From Massilia sp. ST3 (lineage in GTDB: Bacteria > Pseudomonadota > Gammaproteobacteria > Burkholderiales > Burkholderiaceae_D), in the NCBI RefSeq assembly GCF_018119405.1, contig NZ_JAGPWC010000033.1, positions 1 through 51,407 on the forward strand: a stretch of DNA of 51,407 bases, read 5' to 3'. Positions 42,103 through 51,407 of this stretch are shown in pieces (within the stretch, counting starts at the first letter, position 1; each line of letters begins with the position of its first letter). Under the pieces are notes generated by a model. The model ran no database searches, was not told where the DNA came from, and worked only from the letters and a program-made list of their open reading frames with translations. A program made the translations under genes and the position numbers.

Positions 42103-43278
42103 TCAGTTCATCACGTTCAGTTCTTCGGTGCGGCGCGGCGGATAGGTCTCCCAGCGGCTGCAGCCCGGGCACTGCCAGTAGAACTGGCGCGCCTTGAAGC
42201 CGCAGTGGCTGCACTGGTAGCGCGCCAGCTTCTGGGTGTAGCGCTGCACCAGGTTCTTGACCATCGACAGCTCTTCCCACACGTGGGCCGGGGCGTCCAT
42301 CAGGCGCGCCTCGAGCAGCTTGTCCAGGCCCAGCAGGGTCGGGTTGCGGCGCAGTTCCTCGATCACCAGCTGCTTCGCCGCTTCCACGCCGTCCAGTTCG
42401 ATGACCGCCTTGAATACCACCTCGATCAGGTCGATCGACGAGGCCTCGGCCAGGTAGGCGCGCAGCAGGTTGACGCCTTCTTGCGGGCGGCCGACCTTGC
42501 GGTAGCCGTCCATCAGGCGCTGGGCCACCAGGGCCACGTGCGGCACGCTCTGGTGCTCGACGCGGCGCCAGGCCAGCAGCGCGCCTTCGACGTCGTCCTG
42601 GGCCAGCAGCGCGTCGCCATGCAGGATGGTGGCGCGCACGCTGCTGCGGTCCGCCTGCAGGGCCTTGTCCAGCAGCGCCATGGCGTCGCTCGGCTGCAGG
42701 TGGACCAGGGCGTCCTGGGCCAGCTCGCAATAGAACTGGGCGATTTCCTTCTGGCGCGCGCCGGCGCCGGATTCCTGCAGGCCGGTGGCGACCTCGATCG
42801 CGCGCTTCCATTCCTTCTCGCGCTGGTAGATCTCGAGCAGGGCCTTGCGCGCCTGCACCGCGAACGGGGTGTCGGACAGCAGGTTGAAGGATTCCTCGGC
42901 GCGGTCCAGCAGGCCGGCCTTGAGGTAGTCCATGCCCAGCTCGTACTGGGCCTGCGCCTTCTGCTCGCCCGGCAGGTCGGGACGCGCCAGCAGGTTCTGG
43001 TGCACGCGGATGGCGCGCTCGGTCTCGCCACGGCGGCGGAACAGGTTACCCAGGGCGAAGTGCATGTCGGCCGATTCCGGGTCGAGCTTGACGATCTCGA
43101 TGAAGGAATCGATGGCCTTGTCGGGCTGCTCGTTGAGCAGGTGGTTCAGGCCCTTGAAGTAGCCGCGCGGGAGGGTGCGCGATTCGGAGACCAGCTCGTT
43201 GATGTCGACGCGGGCGGCGAGCCAGCCCAGGCCGAAGAAGAATGGGATGCCTAGCAGCATCCAGAGTTCGAATTCCAT
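42103..43278 (-). CDS. lapB: Lipopolysaccharide assembly protein LapB
   Basis: A 391-residue inner-membrane-anchored protein that controls LpxC turnover and LPS assembly. One N-terminal helix (WMLLGIPFFFGLGWLAA) is followed by TPR repeats (for example KAIDSFIEIVKLDPESADMH and ERAIRVHQNLLARPD). The C-terminal rubredoxin-like metal knuckle has paired Cys (YQCSHCGFKA, WQCPGCSRW). Sits directly after lapA, as in other proteobacteria. Confidence 0.95.
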   Translation of the reverse strand: MEFELWMLLGIPFFFGLGWLAARVDINELVSESRTLPRGYFKGLNHLLNEQPDKAIDSFIEIVKLDPESADMHFALGNLFRRRGETERAIRVHQNLLARPDLPGEQKAQAQYELGMDYLKAGLLDRAEESFNLLSDTPFAVQARKALLEIYQREKEWKRAIEVATGLQESGAGARQKEIAQFYCELAQDALVHLQPSDAMALLDKALQADRSSVRATILHGDALLAQDDVEGALLAWRRVEHQSVPHVALVAQRLMDGYRKVGRPQEGVNLLRAYLAEASSIDLIEVVFKAVIELDGVEAAKQLVIEELRRNPTLLGLDKLLEARLMDAPAHVWEELSMVKNLVQRYTQKLARYQCSHCGFKARQFYWQCPGCSRWETYPPRRTEELNVMN

Positions 43279-43303
43279 GTGTTCTTGTTGTCGTGTGATG
43301 CGT

Positions 43304-43609
43304 TCAGCGCACGGGCGGGACGCTGTCGGGCTGCGGCGGCGCGGTGCCGGTGCCTGCGGCGCTCTGCAGGGCCTGGATGGTGTTCTTGTGCTGCGAGCTC
43401 TGGCGGCGCTGGCGGAACACGGTCGGCGTCAGCGCCAGGATGCCCAGCGCCGCCCCGGCCACGAAGAAGGCCAGCAGCATGAGCACGAGCGGGCCGCGCA
43501 ATTCATAGTCGAGGAAGAAGCGCAGGTCGACTTCCTGGGTGTTCTTGAGGGCGAAGCCGAAGAACAGGACGAACAGGACGATGCCGGCGATGGTCGAGAC
43601 GAATCTCAT
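43304..43609 (-). CDS. lapA: Lipopolysaccharide assembly protein LapA domain protein
   Basis: A 101-residue protein with two transmembrane helices (about 4-23 and 40-63) joined by the LapA-type segment FALKNTQEVDLRFFLDYEL. It partners LapB. ATG at 43609 is chosen; upstream codons encode unrelated residues. 25 bp before lapB. Confidence 0.88.
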   Translation of the reverse strand: MRFVSTIAGIVLFVLFFGFALKNTQEVDLRFFLDYELRGPLVLMLLAFFVAGAALGILALTPTVFRQRRQSSQHKNTIQALQSAAGTGTAPPQPDSVPPVR

Positions 43610-43726
43610 CGGGTGGTTCCGGTGGTGGGTTGGGCAAAGGCGCAGTGTCGCATATCCGGCATGATATTTCAAAACGGTTGAGGGTGTGCTGCGCTGGTGG
43701 TGAATGCCAAGTTGTGTGGCACGCTA

Positions 43727-43823
43727 CGAACTTGGGTTCCCGCCTGCGCGGGGATGACCTTGTTTGAGTGTACCGTTAGCCCAAAGACCGTCATCCCCGC
43801 GAAGGCGGGACCCAAGTTTGCTC
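43727..43823. repeat. REP-like inverted pair, locus 3
   Basis: A reverse unit (about 43727-43761, GAACTTGGGTTCCCGCCTGC) faces a forward unit at 43792-43823 (GTCATCCCCGCGAAGGCGGG, then ACCCAAGTTTG). It lies between the ihfB terminator and lapA. Confidence 0.75.
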
Positions 43824-43850
43824 GCATACCACTAACGCAATCACTACCGA

Positions 43851-43884
43851 CAAAAAAAAACGGCATCCTCACGGACGCCGTTTC
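43851..43884 (-). terminator. Intrinsic terminator of ihfB
   Basis: On the minus strand, AACGGC...GCCGTT with an inner TCC/GGA pairing forms a stem with GTGA loop, followed by a run of nine T (43860 down to 43852). It begins 24 bp after the ihfB stop. Confidence 0.88.
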
Positions 43885-43907
43885 TGCCTGCCCGCTGGCA
43901 GACGACT

Positions 43908-44213
43908 TCAGTCTTCGATGATGGGCTGCCCCACCATCGCGTCCACCCGCTCGCGCAACTGCTTGCCCGGCTTGAAGTGGGGCACCCGTTTTTCGGGCAC
44001 CATCACCTTGTCGCCGGACTTCGGATTGCGTCCGATGCGCGGGGGCCGGCTGTTCAGCGCGAAGCTGCCGAAACCACGGATCTCGATGCGCTGGCCGGTC
44101 GCCAAAGCGTTCGTCATCGCATCGAGGATGGTCTTGACCGCGAACTCCGCATCCTTCGCCACCAGCTGGGAATAACGCTCAGCCAGGCGATTGATCAGCT
44201 CGGACTTGGTCAT
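43908..44213 (-). CDS. ihfB: Integration host factor subunit beta
   Basis: A 101-residue nucleoid protein that bends DNA together with IhfA. The family pattern is complete: [24 protein letters not shown], the beta-arm [16 protein letters not shown] with the intercalating Pro, and [14 protein letters not shown]. It follows rpsA by 21 bp, the conserved proteobacterial arrangement. IHF is the likely ligand of the IHF-type sites at 1944-2930. Confidence 0.97.
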   Translation of the reverse strand: MTKSELINRLAERYSQLVAKDAEFAVKTILDAMTNALATGQRIEIRGFGSFALNSRPPRIGRNPKSGDKVMVPEKRVPHFKPGKQLRERVDAMVGQPIIED

Positions 44214-44234
44214 CTGCTCGCTCCAGGTAAGGAA

Positions 44235-45941
<1,707 letters not shown>

Positions 45942-46098
45942 AAAAAAGGTTACTCGAGTTAGCCAGCAGTCCGTCGATAGTGCGGACTGAACTGGGTCAG
46001 GTTGAAACACACCTGCAACGGCGAAATTGCCATGCAGGCACCAAAGGACGACGGTCCTGAAGCCGTCGCATCGCAAAACCTTGATGCGAACCTTAAGA

Positions 46099-46209
46099 CC
46101 GTCATCCCCGCGAAGGCGGGGACCCAAGTTTCTCAGCACAGCCACCGCGGCGATGACTCGAGCCAACGGTGACGCACCGGACTTGGGTTCCCGCCTGCGC
46201 GGGAAAGAC
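46099..46209. repeat. REP-like inverted pair, locus 4
   Basis: Forward unit GTCATCCCCGCGAAGGCGGG (from about 46100, to CAAGTTTC) faces a reverse unit at about 46179-46209 (GACTTGGGTTCCCGCCTGCG). It occupies the 319-bp cmk-rpsA gap 45942-46260, which must also hold any rpsA promoter; I see no other feature there. Confidence 0.75.
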
Positions 46210-46260
46210 GCTTTTAAGCCGCGGACTTACGTCAGCAGCTCACAAAACGCCAATCAATTC

Positions 46261-46923
46261 TTATGCATGCGCATACCAGGCCAGCACCTGTTCGATCGCT
46301 TCCTCAGCGCTCATGTTCGAGGTATCCAGCAAATGCGCATCCTCCGCCGGCACCAGCGGGGCCACGGCGCGCTTGGTATCGCGTTCGTCCCTCGCCTGCA
46401 AATCCGCCAGCAGATCGTCCATATTAGCAGAAAATCCTTTGCCAATCAATTGCTTATACCGGCGCTCTGCACGTGCCTCAACGCTTGCCGTCAAGAACAC
46501 CTTCAGCTTGGCGGTGGGGAAGATTACCGTGCCCATGTCGCGTCCGTCCGCCACCAGGCCCGGGGCCTCGCGGAAGCCCAGTTGCAAGGCGAACAAGGCC
46601 TGGCGCACGCTCGGCAGCGCGGCGATCTTCGATGCCATGTTGCCAACCTCCTCGGCCCGGATCGCCTGGGTCACGTTCTCGCTGGCCAGGAACACGTCGT
46701 GGCCGACAAAGCGCGCCGGCAGGTGCTCGGCCAGCTTGGCGATGCCGTGCTCGTCGCGAAGTTCGGTACCGCGGCGCAGCGCCTGCAGCGCCGTCAGGCG
46801 GTACAGGGCGCCCGAGTCGAGCAGGTGGAAGCTCAGCCGCTCGGCCACCTTGGCCGCCACCGTGCCCTTGCCGGAAGCGGTCGGGCCGTCGATCGTGATG
46901 ACTGGGATGTGCGAATGTGGCAT
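46261..46923 (-). CDS. cmk: Cytidylate kinase
   Basis: A 220-residue kinase converting CMP or dCMP to the diphosphate. P-loop [13 protein letters not shown] near the N-terminus, the nucleotide-binding DSGALYR segment, and [13 protein letters not shown] are the family markers; [20 protein letters not shown] is the lid. It is 16 bp after aroA. Confidence 0.96.
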   Translation of the reverse strand: MPHSHIPVITIDGPTASGKGTVAAKVAERLSFHLLDSGALYRLTALQALRRGTELRDEHGIAKLAEHLPARFVGHDVFLASENVTQAIRAEEVGNMASKIAALPSVRQALFALQLGFREAPGLVADGRDMGTVIFPTAKLKVFLTASVEARAERRYKQLIGKGFSANMDDLLADLQARDERDTKRAVAPLVPAEDAHLLDTSNMSAEEAIEQVLAWYAHA

Positions 46924-46939
46924 ACGGGTGTCGGATGAG

Positions 46940-48283
46940 TCAGAACAGTTCGTTGCGGGCGATGCTGGCGAACGCCTCGAAGTAATCCGGGAAGGTCTTG
47001 GCGACGCATTTCGGATCGTTGATGCGCATGGCGTTGCCGCGGCGCGCCTTGCCGTCGAGCGAGGCGAGCGAGAAGCACATGGCCATGCGGTGGTCGTCGT
47101 AGGTGTCGATGGTGGCCGGCTTGAGCTGCTCCGGCGGGGTGATGCGGATGTAGTCCGGGCCCTCCTCCACCTCGGCGCCGACCTTGCGCAGCTCGGTCGC
47201 CATGGCGGCCAGTCGGTCGGTTTCCTTCACCCGCCAGCTGGCGATGTTGCGCAAGGTCGAGGTGCCGTCCGCGTACAGCGCGGCCACGGCGATGGTCATG
47301 GCGGCGTCCGGGATGTGGTTGAAGTCGGCGTCGATGGCCTTGAGCACGCCGTTCGAACGCGCCTCGATCCAGTTTTCGCCGCGCGTGACGATGGCGCCCA
47401 TGCGCTCGAGCGCGTCGGCGAAGCGCACGTCGCCCTGGATGCTGTTCTCCCCTACCCCTTCCACGCGCACCGGGCCGCCGGCGATCGCGCCCGCCGCCAG
47501 GAAGTAGGACGCCGACGAGGCGTCGCCCTCGACGTGGATCGTGCCCGGGCTCTGGTAGCGCTGGCCCGGTTGCACGGTGAACGACGCCCAGCCGTTCTGC
47601 TCGACCGTCACGCCGAAGCGGCGCATCAGGTTCAGGGTGATCTCGATGTAGGGCTTGGAAATCAGCTCGCCGACCACGTCGATCGTTACCGCATGGGTCT
47701 TGGCCATCAGCGGGGCGCTCATCAGGAGCGCGGTCAGGAACTGGCTCGACACGTTGCCGCGCACCGCCATGCGGTCGGCGTGGATGTGGCCGCGGCGGAT
47801 GCGCAGCGGCGGGAAGCCCTGCTCGCCCGTGTATTCGATCTGGGCGCCCACTTCGTTGAGGGCGTCGACCAGGTCGCCGATCGGGCGCTCGTGCATGCGC
47901 GACACGCCGTGCAGGGTGTAGTCGCCGCCGATCACGCTGAGTGCCGCCGTCAGTGGACGGATCGCGGTGCCGGCATTGCCCATGAACAGGTCGGCCTCGT
48001 GGTTCGGCAGCACGCCGCCCTGGCCGTGGACCACCACGGTGCGCTCGTCGACCTCGTCCCACCCGATGCCGAGCGAGCGCAGCGCGCCCAGCATCACCAT
48101 GGTGTCGTCCGAGGCCAGCAGGTCGTGGATGGTGGTCGCGCCTTCCGACAGCGCGGCCAGCAGCAGGGTGCGGTTCGAAATGCTCTTGGAACCCGGCAGG
48201 CGCACCGAGCCCGCCGTGTGCAGCACGGGTTCGAGGTCGATATGCTGCGGATAATGTTTAGACTGCGGTATTTGCTGCGTCAT
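46940..48283 (-). CDS. aroA: 3-phosphoshikimate 1-carboxyvinyltransferase (EPSP synthase)
   Basis: A 447-residue shikimate-pathway enzyme joining PEP to shikimate 3-phosphate. [35 protein letters not shown] and [12 protein letters not shown] are the active-site blocks. ATG at 48283 overlaps the tyrA stop by 4 nt, favouring coupling; the frame extends upstream but only as the shadow of tyrA. The [14 protein letters not shown] motif is the class I form. Confidence 0.96.
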   Translation of the reverse strand: MTQQIPQSKHYPQHIDLEPVLHTAGSVRLPGSKSISNRTLLLAALSEGATTIHDLLASDDTMVMLGALRSLGIGWDEVDERTVVVHGQGGVLPNHEADLFMGNAGTAIRPLTAALSVIGGDYTLHGVSRMHERPIGDLVDALNEVGAQIEYTGEQGFPPLRIRRGHIHADRMAVRGNVSSQFLTALLMSAPLMAKTHAVTIDVVGELISKPYIEITLNLMRRFGVTVEQNGWASFTVQPGQRYQSPGTIHVEGDASSASYFLAAGAIAGGPVRVEGVGENSIQGDVRFADALERMGAIVTRGENWIEARSNGVLKAIDADFNHIPDAAMTIAVAALYADGTSTLRNIASWRVKETDRLAAMATELRKVGAEVEEGPDYIRITPPEQLKPATIDTYDDHRMAMCFSLASLDGKARRGNAMRINDPKCVAKTFPDYFEAFASIARNELF

Positions 48284-49185
48284 TCTGGTTCCTGGTTGGG
48301 TGGCGGCGGTGGAGAGCCGGCTTCGATGGCCTCGATCCACTCGCGCCGGGCGCGCTGGGCATTGGCGTAGACGGCTTCCAAGGCGGCGCCGTCGGACGCG
48401 GCCAAACGCGCGCGCAATGTCGTCAATTGTGCCAGATAAGCATCCAGCTCGGTAAGCAGGGCCGCCTGGTTGGCCAGGCTGATGTCGCGCCACATCTCGG
48501 GCGAGGAGCCGGCGATGCGGGTGAAGTCGCGGAAACCGCTGGCCGCGTACTGGAACAGCAGGTCGGCATGGGGCTTGGCGGCGATGTCGTCCACCAGGGC
48601 ATAGGCCAGCAGGTGCGGCAGGTGGCTGACGGCGGCGAACACCCGGTCATGGTCGGCGGGGCTCAGCATGTGGATGAGCGCACCGCAGGCGCGCCAGGCC
48701 TCGGCCACCAGCTCGACCGCGTCGTCGGCGTTTTCCGGCAAGGGCGTGAGCACCGCTTTCTTGCCGCGGTACAGGGTGGCCAGCGCCGCGTCCGGGCCGT
48801 TCGACTCGCTGCCCGCGATCGGATGGCCGGGCACGAACTGGTGGATGCGCTCGCCCAGCACTTCGCGGGCGGCGGCCACCACGTCGCCCTTGGTGCTGCC
48901 GGCATCGGTGACCACGGTGCGGGCGCCGAGATGGGGCAGCAGGGCCGCGAGGATGCGGCCGGTCTGGGCCACCGGCGCCGCCAGCAGCACCAGGTCGGCG
49001 CCTTGCAGCGCCTCCTGGTAGGAAGTGGCCACCTCGTCGACGATGCCCAGTTCCAGCGCGCGCGCCATCGCCTGCGGCTCGCGGCCGATGCCGACCACGC
49101 GGCGCACCGCGCCGGCCGCCTTCAGGCCGAGCGCGAAGGAGCCGCCGATCAGGCCGACCCCGACGATGACGACTTTATCGAGCAT
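48280..49185 (-). CDS. tyrA: Prephenate (or arogenate) dehydrogenase
   Basis: A 301-residue NAD(P)-dependent enzyme of tyrosine synthesis. The Rossmann motif is [24 protein letters not shown] and [11 protein letters not shown] are substrate-site landmarks, and [11 protein letters not shown] is the helical dimer region. No chorismate mutase domain is fused. It starts immediately after hisC (stop 49186). Confidence 0.94.
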   Translation of the reverse strand: MLDKVVIVGVGLIGGSFALGLKAAGAVRRVVGIGREPQAMARALELGIVDEVATSYQEALQGADLVLLAAPVAQTGRILAALLPHLGARTVVTDAGSTKGDVVAAAREVLGERIHQFVPGHPIAGSESNGPDAALATLYRGKKAVLTPLPENADDAVELVAEAWRACGALIHMLSPADHDRVFAAVSHLPHLLAYALVDDIAAKPHADLLFQYAASGFRDFTRIAGSSPEMWRDISLANQAALLTELDAYLAQLTTLRARLAASDGAALEAVYANAQRARREWIEAIEAGSPPPPPNQEPE

Positions 49186-50292
49186 TCAGCCCAGCGCCTT
49201 CCTGAGCGCCGCGATGAAGGTCGCGTTTTCCTGCGGCAGGCCGATCGAGATGCGCAGCCACTGCGGCAGGCCGTAGTTGCCCACCGGGCGCACGATCACG
49301 CCCTGCTTGAGCAGCGCCACGTTGACGCGCGCGCCGGCCGCGTCGTCGTTGCCGACCTTGACCAGCACGAAGTTGCCGAAGGACGGCACGTATTCCAGGC
49401 CCAGCTCCTCGAAGGCCGCGGTCATCTGCTTGTAGCCCTCGGCGTTGTTCCTGGCGCCCTTCTCCAGGAATGCCTTGTCGTTCAGCGCGGCCACGGCGGC
49501 CGCCTGGGCCAGCGAGTTGACGTTGAAGGGCTGGCGGATGCGGTTCATCAGGTCGGTGACCTGCGGCTGGGCGATGGCGAAGCCCACGCGCAGGCCGGCC
49601 AGGCCGTAGGCCTTGGAGAAGGTGCGCGAGACGATCAGGTTCGGGTACTGGCGCACCCACTGGCTCGATTCGAACTGGTGTTCCGGCGCCAGGTATTCGT
49701 TATAGGCTTCGTCGAGCACCACGATCACGTTGCCTGGCACCTTCTGCAGGAAGGCTTCGACTTGCGGCGCCGGGAAGAAGGTGCCGGTCGGGTTGTTCGG
49801 GTTGGCGACGTAGACCAGGCGGGTATCCGCATCGATGGCGGCCGCCATGGCGTCGAGGTCATGGCCGAAGTCCTTGGCCGGGACCACGATGGCGCGTCCG
49901 CCCACGCCCTGCGTGGCCAGCGCGTAGACCGCGAACGAGTACTGCGAGTAGACCACCGCCTCGCCCTTCTGCACGAAGGCGTGGGCCGCGATTTCCAGGA
50001 TGTCGTTGCTGCCGTTGCCCAGGGTAATCCAGTCGGCCGGGACGTCGTAGCGGCTCGAGAGCGCGGCCTTCAGGTCGAAGCCGTTGGCGTCCGGATAGCG
50101 GCCCAGCTCGGCGGCGGCGGCCAGCATCGCCTGGCGGCTCGATTCCGGCAGGCCGAAGGGGTTCTCGTTGGAGGCCAGCTTGACGATGTCGGCTTCGTTC
50201 AGCCCATACTCGCGGGCGACTTCGGCGATCGGTTTGCCGGCCTGGTAAGGGGCGATGGCGCGAACGTATTCTGGTCCGAATTGGTGGTGCAT
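49186..50292 (-). CDS. hisC: Histidinol-phosphate aminotransferase family protein
   Basis: A 368-residue PLP aminotransferase. The PLP Lys lies in SRTFSKAYGLAGLRVG, the Asn/Asp region is VANPNNPTGTF, and Asp-Glu-Ala-Tyr-Asn is the cofactor-binding segment. In this pheA-tyrA-aroA context it probably also or mainly transaminates aromatic precursors, as in other bacteria with this gene order; that role is inferred. Confidence 0.93.
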   Translation of the reverse strand: MHHQFGPEYVRAIAPYQAGKPIAEVAREYGLNEADIVKLASNENPFGLPESSRQAMLAAAAELGRYPDANGFDLKAALSSRYDVPADWITLGNGSNDILEIAAHAFVQKGEAVVYSQYSFAVYALATQGVGGRAIVVPAKDFGHDLDAMAAAIDADTRLVYVANPNNPTGTFFPAPQVEAFLQKVPGNVIVVLDEAYNEYLAPEHQFESSQWVRQYPNLIVSRTFSKAYGLAGLRVGFAIAQPQVTDLMNRIRQPFNVNSLAQAAAVAALNDKAFLEKGARNNAEGYKQMTAAFEELGLEYVPSFGNFVLVKVGNDDAAGARVNVALLKQGVIVRPVGNYGLPQWLRISIGLPQENATFIAALRKALG

Positions 50293-50313
50293 GGCAGGTC
50301 TCTCGAAGATGGA

Positions 50314-51384
50314 TTAAAGGCTTTGCGGATAAGACCCCAGCACCTTGAAGAAGGCGGCGTTGTCTTTCAGTTCGTCGAGGGCGCGGGCGACCGCGGCGTC
50401 GTGCACGTGGCCCTCGATGTCGACGTAGAAATAGTATTCCCAGGTGCCGATGCGCGCCGGGCGCGACTCGAAGCGCGTCATCGACACGCCGTGCTTGGAC
50501 AGCGGCGCCAGCAGGTTGTAGACGGCGCCGGCCTTGTTCGGCACGGCCAGCACCAGCGCGGTGCGGTCGCGGCCCGACGGGCCGGTCTGGAGATTGCCGA
50601 TCACGACGAAGCGGGTGCGGTTGTGCGGGTCGTCCTGGATGTGGGCCTGCACCACGCCGAGCTGGTACTGCTCGCCCGCCATCTCGCTGGCGATCGCAGC
50701 CACGCTCGGATCCTGGCTGGCCAGCACGGCCGCCTCGGCGTTCGAGGCCACGGCGCGGCGCTCGATGCCGGGATAGTGCTGGTTCAGCCACACCTGGCAC
50801 TGGGCCAGGGCCTGGGAATGGGCGCACACGGTCCTGACGCCGTCCATCGAGCCGGTCTTGCTCATCAGGCTATGGTGGACCGGAATCGACACTTCGCCGC
50901 TGATGATGGTGGTGGTGGCCAGCAGCAGGTCGAGGGTGCGGTTGATCGCACCTTCCGAGGAGTTCTCGACCGGGACCACGCCGAAGTCGGCGGTGCCGGC
51001 CTCGGTGGCGCGGAACACCTCGTCGATCGACACGCAGGGCAAGGTCTCGATGGCGCTGCCGAACTGCTGGAACACGGCCTGCTCGCTGAAGGTGCCCGAG
51101 GGGCCGAGGTAGGCCACCGTGACGCGCTTCTCGAGCGCGCGGCAGGAGGACATGATCTCGCGGAAGATGGTCTGGACATCGCGGTCCTTGAGCGGGCCGG
51201 GATTGCGCTCGGCCACGCCGCGCAGCACCTGGGCTTCGCGCTCGGGGCGGAACACGGGGGCGTTGGTCTCGGCCTTGACGTGGCCGACTTCCTGCGCCAC
51301 CTTGCCGCGCTGGCTCAGGAGGGCCAGGATTTGCGCGTCGATCGCATCGATCTGTTCGCGCAGGGGTTTGAGTTTGTCTGTCAT
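50314..51384 (-). CDS. pheA: Bifunctional chorismate mutase / prephenate dehydratase
   Basis: A 356-residue enzyme of phenylalanine synthesis. Residues 1-90 are an AroQ chorismate mutase domain (LKPLREQIDAIDAQILALLS). The dehydratase domain follows (TVAYLGPSGTFSEQAVFQ, VVPVENSSEGAINRTLDLLL), with the catalytic TRF motif in DDPHNRTRFVVIG. A C-terminal ACT domain (ALVLAVPNKAGAVYNLLAPL, then ESRPARIGTWEYYFYVD) gives allosteric control. 21 bp before hisC. Confidence 0.96.
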   Translation of the reverse strand: MTDKLKPLREQIDAIDAQILALLSQRGKVAQEVGHVKAETNAPVFRPEREAQVLRGVAERNPGPLKDRDVQTIFREIMSSCRALEKRVTVAYLGPSGTFSEQAVFQQFGSAIETLPCVSIDEVFRATEAGTADFGVVPVENSSEGAINRTLDLLLATTTIISGEVSIPVHHSLMSKTGSMDGVRTVCAHSQALAQCQVWLNQHYPGIERRAVASNAEAAVLASQDPSVAAIASEMAGEQYQLGVVQAHIQDDPHNRTRFVVIGNLQTGPSGRDRTALVLAVPNKAGAVYNLLAPLSKHGVSMTRFESRPARIGTWEYYFYVDIEGHVHDAAVARALDELKDNAAFFKVLGSYPQSL

Positions 51385-51407
51385 CGTGGTTATGCAATCA
51401 ATCGATT

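Overview
The window looks like a chromosomal piece of a high-GC betaproteobacterium of the Burkholderiales, most likely Oxalobacteraceae (Massilia or a close relative). The main evidence is gene order: pheA-hisC-tyrA-aroA-cmk-rpsA-ihfB-lapA-lapB-rfaE1 and exbB-exbD-lpxK near xseA and sodB are both typical of that order. Codon use is strongly GC-ending throughout. I saw no rRNA, tRNA, CRISPR array, phage gene or transposase. The genus is inferred. The first ~46 bases are a G/C homopolymer run that looks like a contig-end artefact.

Layout. 1-1816 (minus): lpxK (cut by the window edge), exbD, exbB. 1817-3061: a 1.2-kb AT-richer gap holding seven degenerate copies of a module in which a DnaA box is followed at exactly 45 bp by an IHF-type site. 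This is the most striking feature of the window. 3062-5091 (plus): xseA and sodB. 5186-14345: an accessory region with a Gly/Cys-tailed protein, secreted and membrane proteins of unknown role, a MarR regulator, a MipA/OmpV porin-like protein and a PrcB-domain lipoprotein. It is bracketed by an RstA-like response regulator (7222) and an RstB-like sensor kinase (13038), whose upstream regions share the same tandem half-sites. 14425-16247: an MFS transporter translationally coupled to a SufR-like regulator. 16349-17340: dsbA and a small membrane protein. 17457-20642: btuB-btuF behind a cobalamin riboswitch.

20803-30317: an M1 metallopeptidase with a coupled membrane protein, a DODA-type dioxygenase, an SbmA/BacA-like ABC transporter, the ribosome-assembly GTPase RbgA, a 38-residue membrane peptide, and a secreted hydrolase-like protein paired with a membrane-anchored protein behind a near-consensus promoter. 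30621-36865: an HDAC-family amidohydrolase, then moxR-DUF58-tgpA-mltB with every junction overlapping. 37350-41013: a small DNA-binding-like protein, cysM, an M28 peptidase and a ComEA-like protein. 41113-51384 (minus): the conserved heptose / LPS-control / ribosomal protein S1 / aromatic amino acid block.

Two dispersed repeat families occupy the gaps. One is a ~110-130 bp double-hairpin element (three copies at 7967, 16245 and 24818). The other is a short REP-like hairpin found as four inverted pairs (30.5, 40.4, 43.7 and 46.1 kb). All functional statements are from sequence reading and family knowledge; no searches were run.
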